In this document: piece by piece, positions 4,933 through 10,121 of the stretch
How positions within the stretch are numbered: position 1 is the first letter of the stretch
Layout of the letters: each line of letters begins with the position of its first letter
Assembly (NCBI GenBank): GCA_030527065.1
Contig: JAUNBO010000061.1
Coordinates: 1-10,121, forward strand
Direction: 5' to 3'
DNA length: 10,121 bases
From: Bacillota bacterium
GTDB lineage: Bacteria > Bacillota > Clostridia > Peptostreptococcales > Anaerovoracaceae
Program-made: the position numbers and the translations under genes
The notes under the pieces: generated by a model
Told to the model about the DNA's origin: nothing
Database searches by the model: none
What the model saw: only the letters and a program-made list of their open reading frames with translations

Positions 4933-6171
4933 TTATTCTTCCTCCAAAACTTTATTGATGGTATCCAGCATCAGAAGCACGCAATGCCGCCGGTTCCATG
5001 TCCTGTCCTGGTTGCGGAAGGTGGTCTCCCTGCACTGGGTCTTTCCTTTATAATGCACCGCCACATAGGCCAGCCCCACGGGCTTTTCCGGGGTCCCTCC
5101 ATCGGGCCCCGCCACGCCGGTGACGGCCACGCAGACCTGACAGCCGCTGATCCTTGCCAGGCCCTCCGCCATCTCCCCGGCGGTTTCCCGGCTGACGGCG
5201 CCGAAGCGCTCCAGGGTCTCCGGCCTTACTCCCAGCTCCTCCACCTTGGCCCGGTTGCTGTAGGTGACCAGCCCCCGGTCGAACACTGCCGAAATCCCGG
5301 GAATGTCGGTAAGTGCGCCGGCGAAAAGCCCACCGGTGCAGGATTCGGCGCTGGCCACAGAGACCCCTTTCTCCATCAGCTTCCGGGCCACCACCTGACA
5401 GAGCTCTTCATTGTCGCAGCTGTAAATGTATTTGCCTACCCGCTCCTTCACCTTTTCTGTCATTTCCTCCACGGCGGCCTTAGCTTCCTCCCGGGTGGCC
5501 CGCTTGGACGCCACCCGCACGCTGCATTCCCCTTCCTTCGCATAGGTGGCGATGGTAGGGTCCGTCTGGCCGTCTATGAGGTCCAGCAATGCGGTTTCCA
5601 GCGCCGATTCCCCTATGCCGAAGGCCCGGAGCATTTTGTAATAGATGACGCTCTCCGACCTGGCCTCCAGATAGGGCTTCACGGCCTTCTGGAACATGTC
5701 CTTCATCTCCTTGGGCGGCCCAGGAAGGCAAATGATGATACGTCCATCCTTTTCCAGGGCAAAGCCCGGAGCCGTGCCACATTGGTTGGGCAGCACCTCG
5801 GCCTTTGAAGGGAGCCAGGCCTGCTTCCGGTTGTTTTCCGTCATGGGAATCTTACGTCCGGCAAAGCGTTTCTCCAAAGCGTCCATGGAAGGCTGGTGAA
5901 GGACAAGCCTGTCGTCAAAAGCCTCCGCCACCGTTTCCTTGGTCAGGTCGTCCTGAGTGGGTCCCAGGCCGCCGGTGGCGATGATGAGGTCGCAATCCTG
6001 ATAAATATGGTCCAGAAGCTCCGAAAGCCGCCGGGGATTGTCGCCGACGGTATAATGATACATCACATCTATGCCCAGAAGATTCAACTGCTGAGAAAGG
6101 TAAACGGCGTTGGTGTTGACGATCTGCCCGAAAAGCAGTTCCGTCCCTACGCTTAAAATGGCTGATTTCAT
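4933..6171 (-). CDS. cinA: CinA: two-domain CinA-like protein (nicotinamide-nucleotide amidase type)
   Basis: A full-length 412-residue CinA. The N-terminal half (1-170) is a MoaB/MogA-like molybdopterin-binding fold (COG1058 type) with SVGTELLFGQIVNTN and the signature GGLGPTQDDLT at 67-77. The C-terminal half (about 255-412) is the PncC/CinA domain with AESCTGG at 275-281, GLVTYSN at 300-306, and TGVAGPDGGT at 351-360. In characterised members the C-terminal domain deamidates nicotinamide mononucleotide to nicotinate mononucleotide for pyridine-nucleotide salvage, and the N-terminal domain has ADP-ribose pyrophosphatase activity. The competence link of the name comes from streptococci. The ribosome site AAAGGAG overlaps the pgsA stop codon, and the gene starts 14 nt after it, so it is translated in the pgsA transcript. 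No clear terminator follows. Confidence 0.96.
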   Translation of the reverse strand: MKSAILSVGTELLFGQIVNTNAVYLSQQLNLLGIDVMYHYTVGDNPRRLSELLDHIYQDCDLIIATGGLGPTQDDLTKETVAEAFDDRLVLHQPSMDALEKRFAGRKIPMTENNRKQAWLPSKAEVLPNQCGTAPGFALEKDGRIIICLPGPPKEMKDMFQKAVKPYLEARSESVIYYKMLRAFGIGESALETALLDLIDGQTDPTIATYAKEGECSVRVASKRATREEAKAAVEEMTEKVKERVGKYIYSCDNEELCQVVARKLMEKGVSVASAESCTGGLFAGALTDIPGISAVFDRGLVTYSNRAKVEELGVRPETLERFGAVSRETAGEMAEGLARISGCQVCVAVTGVAGPDGGTPEKPVGLAYVAVHYKGKTQCRETTFRNQDRTWNRRHCVLLMLDTINKVLEEE

Positions 6172-6185
6172 TGGGGTACTCTCCT

Positions 6186-6716
6186 TTACTGTCTGAAAAC
6201 GTTTTTATTCTTCACTATGTATTCCACGCCGGAATAGACCGTCATGATGACGGCGGCCCAGAGCAGAGCCATGCCCACGGGCAGCTCCGTGAAGAGAGAA
6301 AAAGGCCAGTCTTTCAGCAGCAGCACGGAAATGGCCACCATCTGCAGCACCGTTTTGAACTTGCCGGACTTGCCGGCGGCTATGATGAGGCCCTCTCCCG
6401 CCGCTACGGTCCGCAGGCCGGTGATGATGAATTCCCTGGCCAGTATGACGATGACCATCCAGCCGGGAATCCAGCCCAGCTCCACCATGCAGATGAGGGC
6501 GGACACCACCAGGAGCTTATCCGCCAGAGGGTCCATAATCTTCCCGAAATTGGTGATCAGATTATATTTCCGGGCGATCTTCCCGTCCAGGGCGTCGGTG
6601 GCCGCCGCCGCCACGAAGATGACTGCCGCCACATAATGAAAGCCCATCATCAGGAAGACGATGAAAAACGGGATCATCAGGATACGCAGAATGGTCAGCT
6701 TGTTCGGTAGATTCAT
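6186..6716 (-). CDS. pgsA: CDP-diacylglycerol--glycerol-3-phosphate 3-phosphatidyltransferase
   Basis: A 176-residue integral membrane enzyme that transfers a phosphatidyl group from CDP-diacylglycerol to glycerol-3-phosphate, the committed step towards phosphatidylglycerol and cardiolipin. The CDP-alcohol phosphotransferase motif D-x2-DG-x2-AR-x8-G-x3-D-x3-D is complete: Asp41, Asp44, Gly45, Ala48, Arg49, Gly58, Asp62 and Asp66. Hydrophobic segments fit several membrane helices (about 10-40, 67-100, 120-135, 145-168). The opening MNLPNKLTILRI is typical of the family and fixes the start. The ATG overlaps the rimO stop codon by 4 nt (ATGA), which points to translational coupling. Confidence 0.97.
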   Translation of the reverse strand: MNLPNKLTILRILMIPFFIVFLMMGFHYVAAVIFVAAAATDALDGKIARKYNLITNFGKIMDPLADKLLVVSALICMVELGWIPGWMVIVILAREFIITGLRTVAAGEGLIIAAGKSGKFKTVLQMVAISVLLLKDWPFSLFTELPVGMALLWAAVIMTVYSGVEYIVKNKNVFRQ

Positions 6717-8104
6717 CGGATGGTCTCCTCCTTATCGCAGGCCCGGCGGCCCGCCAGATCATAATCGTAGGCGTCGGTAATCAGCACCTGTACCAGGTCC
6801 CCCGGCGCCAGCTCCTCTTCCGACGTGAATATCACGCCGTTGTCTATCTCCGGGGCGTCGTAAACGCTGCGCCCCACCCAGGTCCCCTCTTCCTCCCGGC
6901 CTTCCACCAGGACTTCCAGAGTTTTCCCCACCAGGCTCAGATTGTTTTCCAGGGAGATCCTCTGCTGCAGGGCCATGATGCGCTCCCGCCGGCGTTCCTT
7001 GGTCTGCCGGCGCAGCTGCCCTTTCATGGCCGCCGCCGTCGTCCCCTCTTCCTTTGAATAGGCAAAAACCCCCAGCCTCTGGAATTTCACCGTTTCCACA
7101 AATTCCTCCAGCTCCGCAAATTCCTCCGGCGTTTCTCCGGGCAGGCCCACTATGAGGGTGGTGCGGATGCAGACGTCCGGCATGGCCTTTCTGAGCCGGG
7201 CCACCGTGTCCCTGATGGAAGCCCCCGTGGACCGGCGGTTCATCGCAGAAAGCAGCCTGTCGCTGACGTGCTGGATGGGAATGTCTATATAATGACAGAT
7301 TTTTGGCTCCCGGGCCATGGTCTCTATCAGCTTATCTGTGATCCGGTCCTCGTAGCAATACATGAGGCGGATCCACCGTATGCCCTCCACGGCGCAAAGC
7401 TCCGTTAAAAGCTCCGGCAGCCCATAGCCGTCCTTGCGGTCCATGCCGTAGGCGGTGACGTCCTGGGCCACCACCACCAGCTCCCTGCAACCTCCCGCCG
7501 CAAGGGCCTCCGCTTCTCTCAGGATGTCTTCCCGGCCCCTGCTCCTGTAAGGCCCCCGTATCTGCGGAATGACGCAGTAGGCACAGACGTTGTCGCAGCC
7601 CTCTGCAATACGCAGATAGGCCGTATACGAAGGGCCCAAGACCTTTCGGGCTCCCGTCTCTTCATACCCGGCCGGCGCCGGGGAGAGGCAGACAAGGGGA
7701 AAGCCCGGGGCCTTTTCTCCGGTCGGACAGGGCGTTCCGGAGCCCCGCCGCCTCTGCTCTTCTTCCAGCCGCCCCAGCAGCTCCGGCAGCCTGCAGTAAT
7801 CGTTCACCCCCAGCAGCAGGTCTATCTCCGGCATGGCCTTCTGCAGCTCCGCCCCGTACCGCTGGCTCAGACAGCCGCTTACCGCCAGGATCTTTCCCTG
7901 CTCCCGGTAATGGGCCAGGGCCAGGATGTGATCGATGGATTCTTCTTTGGCGTCGTTGATGAAGCCGCAGGTATTCACCAGCAAGACCTCCGCCTCCCGG
8001 GGGTCCTCCACTATGACATGGCCCGCCGCTTCCGCCAGCCCCGCCGCATTTTCGCTGTCCACGCTGTTTTTGGGGCAGCCCAGCGTATCTATGTATAGTT
8101 TCAC
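6713..8104 (-). CDS. rimO: Ribosomal protein S12 methylthiotransferase RimO
   Basis: A 463-residue radical-SAM methylthiotransferase. It would bind two iron-sulfur clusters: Cys10, Cys46 and Cys78 in the N-terminal UPF0004 domain (TLGCPKNSVDSE, VNTCGF, SGCLSQRY) and the CxxxCxxC triad Cys170/Cys174/Cys177 in AEGCDNVCAYCVIPQIRGPYRSR, which also binds S-adenosylmethionine. A TRAM domain closes the protein (about 395-460). RimO adds a methylthio group to an aspartate of ribosomal protein S12; the close relative MiaB acts on tRNA. The TLGCPKNSVDSE start and the position next to pgsA favour RimO. The linker between the first two domains (about 110-155) looks somewhat long and variable. Translation starts at GTG 8104 after a weak GGGTGA ribosome site, 15 nt after the ftsK stop. 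Confidence 0.94.
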   Translation of the reverse strand: MKLYIDTLGCPKNSVDSENAAGLAEAAGHVIVEDPREAEVLLVNTCGFINDAKEESIDHILALAHYREQGKILAVSGCLSQRYGAELQKAMPEIDLLLGVNDYCRLPELLGRLEEEQRRRGSGTPCPTGEKAPGFPLVCLSPAPAGYEETGARKVLGPSYTAYLRIAEGCDNVCAYCVIPQIRGPYRSRGREDILREAEALAAGGCRELVVVAQDVTAYGMDRKDGYGLPELLTELCAVEGIRWIRLMYCYEDRITDKLIETMAREPKICHYIDIPIQHVSDRLLSAMNRRSTGASIRDTVARLRKAMPDVCIRTTLIVGLPGETPEEFAELEEFVETVKFQRLGVFAYSKEEGTTAAAMKGQLRRQTKERRRERIMALQQRISLENNLSLVGKTLEVLVEGREEEGTWVGRSVYDAPEIDNGVIFTSEEELAPGDLVQVLITDAYDYDLAGRRACDKEETIR

Positions 8105-8119
8105 AAATTCACCCTTTTT

Positions 8120-10121
8120 CTATTCCTTTGCCTCTTCCGTTTCTCTGTTGATAGCCATCCACTGGTCCAGGGACAGGAGCACCTGCCGGGGGCGGCTGCC
8201 GTCCGGCGGGCCTATGACCCCCCGGTCTTCCATCATGTCTATCAGCCGGGCGGCCCGGTTATAGCCTATGCGGAACCGCCGCTGAAGCATGGAAACAGAA
8301 GCCTGCTCCGCTCTCACCACGGTCTCTATGGCCTCCGGCAGCAGCTCGTCGCTGTCACCGTGGTTCCCTCCGCCGTTCTGGCTCTGGTCCAGGCTGGTAA
8401 GGACCTCGGCGGCGTACTGGTGGCCCTGGCTCTGCTCCTTCACGAATTCCAGGACCCGGTGCACCTCTCCGTCGGAAACGAAGGCCCCCTGCACCCGCAG
8501 AGGCTTGGCCACTCCCAGAGGGTTGAACAGCATATCCCCCTTGCCCACCAGCTTCTCCGCACCGGACATATCCAGAATGGTCCGGGAATCGAACTGGGAG
8601 GACACGGCAAAGGCGATGCGGGAAGGGATGTTGGCCTTGATGACGCCGGTGATGACGTCCACGGAGGGGCGCTGGGTGGCCACCACCAGGTGCATTCCCG
8701 CCGCCCGGGCCATCTGGGCCAGGCGGCAGATGGCTTCTTCCACCTGAGAAGGAGCCGCCATCATCAGGTCCGCCAATTCGTCTATGATGATGACGATCTG
8801 AGGCAACACCTTATCCTCTTCCTTATTGGCCCGGACCGTTTCATTGTAGGAGGCCAGATCCCGCACTTCCTCCTCGGCGAACTTCTTGTACCTGTCCGTC
8901 ATTTCTCCCACGGCCCAGTTCAGGGCGGCGGCAGCCTTGGAGGGTTCCGTCACCACGGGGATCAGCAGATGGGGAATACCGTTGTAATTGCTCAGCTCCA
9001 CCACCTTGGGGTCTATGAGGACCAGCTTCACTTCCTCCGGCTTTGCTTTATAAAGCAGGCTGATGATGATGCTGTTGATGCACACGCTCTTGCCGGAGCC
9101 TGTGGAACCGGCGATGAGGAGATGGGGCATTCCTTTCAGGTCGCCTACGATGGCGTTGCCGCTGATGTCCTTGCCCACGGAAAAGCTGATTTTAGAGCCG
9201 GCGGTCTTGAATTCCCTGGATTCCAGAATCTCCCGCAGGGTGACGGTGCTGACTCTTTCGTTTTCCACCTCTATCCCCACCGCCGCCTTGCCGGGGATGG
9301 GCGCTTCTATCCGGATGCTCCGGGCCTCCAGATTCAGGGCGATGTCGTCGGCCAGGCGGACGATGCTGTTCACCTTCACGCCCACGCTGGGCTGCACCTC
9401 GTACCGGGTCACCGCCGGCCCTTTCGTCACCTGTATCACATGGGCGTTGACGCCGAAGTTTTGCAGGGTTTCTTCCAGCTTGGCGGCCTTGGCTTTCAGG
9501 TCGGAGCGCTCTCCGCCCTTGCGGTCCCCGACCGTTTTGTTCAGCAGGTCTATGGGCGGCATGACGTACGCTGCCGCCCCGCCGCCGGCGGCCCGGGGCT
9601 CCGTCCCCGGAGCCCCGCCCGGGCCCTGCGCCGCGTCCTTGCCGATGAGCCGGGCCCGGGCCGCGGCGTCCGTTTCCGCTCCCGCCAGCCCCAGGCCCAC
9701 GGACGCCGCAGCCGCCGCTCCCGCCGCAGCCGGCCCCAGCCCCAGCCCAGACATTCCTCCCGGCCCCAGCCCAGCAGTTCCTCCCCGCCCCAGCCCGGTC
9801 GCCGGCACTCCTCCCGGCCCGGCAGCTCCTTCCAGCCCCAGCCCCGGCACCGGCGCAGGCGCCGCCTCCAGCCCCAGGCCGCCGCTTCCGCTTCCGGCCC
9901 CGCCGAAAAGGCTCTCGTCCTTCACATAATCTATGATCTTCAGCTGATGAGAAGAGGGCGCTTTCCCCTCCGTCGTTTCCAAAGCGGCGGGGCGTTCCTC
10001 CGCCGGCAGCGGCCTTCCGCCCCCGGCAGCAGCAGCCGGCTCCGCCTTCGCTTCCCCCCGGACGCTCCCCCCAGGGGTCGGGGCTTTCCCTTCACCCCTC
10101 ATGTCCCGGGTAGCCGCCGCC
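8120..10121 (-). CDS. ftsK: DNA translocase FtsK/SpoIIIE, 5' end beyond the window
   Basis: Septal DNA translocase that pumps chromosomal DNA through the closing septum. The visible part ends normally at 8120, but the frame is open to the right edge and the N-terminal membrane domain lies outside, so the gene is partial. Counting from the Met codon at 10102: residues 1-180 are a linker made mostly of Gly, Ala and Pro; about 185-300 is the alpha domain; about 310-560 is the RecA-like beta motor with Walker A AGSTGSGKS (331-339) and Walker B IVIIIDELADLM (436-447, Asp441/Glu442); ATQRPSVDVITG (475-486) is also typical. About 585-648 is the winged-helix gamma domain that reads oriented DNA motifs (MLQRRFRIGYNRAARLIDMME). 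FtsK and SpoIIIE cannot be told apart here. It is the first visible gene of the ftsK-rimO-pgsA-cinA unit. Confidence 0.96.
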   Translation of the reverse strand, partial: AAATRDMRGEGKAPTPGGSVRGEAKAEPAAAAGGGRPLPAEERPAALETTEGKAPSSHQLKIIDYVKDESLFGGAGSGSGGLGLEAAPAPVPGLGLEGAAGPGGVPATGLGRGGTAGLGPGGMSGLGLGPAAAGAAAAASVGLGLAGAETDAAARARLIGKDAAQGPGGAPGTEPRAAGGGAAAYVMPPIDLLNKTVGDRKGGERSDLKAKAAKLEETLQNFGVNAHVIQVTKGPAVTRYEVQPSVGVKVNSIVRLADDIALNLEARSIRIEAPIPGKAAVGIEVENERVSTVTLREILESREFKTAGSKISFSVGKDISGNAIVGDLKGMPHLLIAGSTGSGKSVCINSIIISLLYKAKPEEVKLVLIDPKVVELSNYNGIPHLLIPVVTEPSKAAAALNWAVGEMTDRYKKFAEEEVRDLASYNETVRANKEEDKVLPQIVIIIDELADLMMAAPSQVEEAICRLAQMARAAGMHLVVATQRPSVDVITGVIKANIPSRIAFAVSSQFDSRTILDMSGAEKLVGKGDMLFNPLGVAKPLRVQGAFVSDGEVHRVLEFVKEQSQGHQYAAEVLTSLDQSQNGGGNHGDSDELLPEAIETVVRAEQASVSMLQRRFRIGYNRAARLIDMMEDRGVIGPPDGSRPRQVLLSLDQWMAINRETEEAKE
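9740..9817 (-). repeat. Degenerate 24-30 bp tandem repeat within the ftsK linker
   Basis: On the plus strand the block CCCAGCCC...TCCTCCC recurs with spacings of 24, 24 and 30 bp. In the protein it encodes PGGVPATGLG, RGGTAGLG and PGGMSGLG (residues 96-121 counted from Met 10102). Further GLGL/GLGP motifs occur on both sides (about 66-140). It looks like in-frame minisatellite expansion inside a disordered linker. Confidence 0.7.

Noticed and set aside
9740..9817. CRISPR-like array
   Set aside because: The repeats are degenerate, in frame with ftsK, have no distinct spacers and encode a repeated Gly-Leu-Gly unit.
9063..9929. 288-codon plus-strand open frame opposite ftsK
   Set aside because: It is the antisense of the GC-rich ftsK gene, rich in Pro/Ala/Ser/Arg with no recognisable domain, and the ftsK frame is certain.

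Overview
The window looks like a chromosomal segment of a fairly GC-rich member of the Firmicutes, most likely class Clostridia. The main clues are the gene order ftsK/spoIIIE - rimO - pgsA - cinA - recA, a Gram-positive (Cheo/DinR-type) SOS box at recA, strong AGGAGG-type ribosome binding sites, and a small CxxC...CxxC zinc-ribbon protein of a kind common in that class. The family cannot be fixed from sequence alone.

Layout. Positions 1-303 hold no gene. They contain three hairpin-forming inverted repeats (1-126) and an AT-rich promoter-proximal stretch. Two plus-strand genes follow, each with its own promoter: a 56-residue zinc-ribbon protein (409-579) closed by an intrinsic terminator, and a 253-residue transcriptional regulator (695-1456) with a Cro/C1-type HTH and an S24/LexA-like C-terminal domain. 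Everything from 1469 to the right edge is on the minus strand. Read in transcription order it is: ftsK/spoIIIE (5' end beyond the right edge), rimO, pgsA and cinA (tightly packed, 15-nt gap, 4-nt overlap, 14-nt gap); then a roughly 230-nt gap with two recA promoters and a SOS box; recA; then a strong promoter and leader; rplU (L21), rpmA (L27), an intrinsic terminator, and obgE.

How the genes work together. The minus-strand genes are core housekeeping: chromosome translocation (FtsK/SpoIIIE), ribosomal protein S12 modification (RimO), phosphatidylglycerol synthesis (PgsA), nucleotide-pool or NMN repair (CinA), recombination and SOS (RecA), two 50S proteins, and the ribosome-assembly GTPase Obg. 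The regulatory layout is readable: recA is under LexA-type control through a box covering the expected start site, and the ribosomal genes have an independent promoter just after the recA stop codon.

I see no mobile element, CRISPR array, phage or defence system. The points most worth checking are: loss of both the prp gene and the L27 N-terminal extension; an acidic Ala/Glu tail on L21; a terminator between rpmA and obgE with no room for a promoter after it; a second candidate recA promoter with a palindrome in its spacer; an S24-family regulator that seems to lack the catalytic lysine; the hairpin cluster at the left edge; and a Gly-Leu-Gly repeat tract in the FtsK linker.
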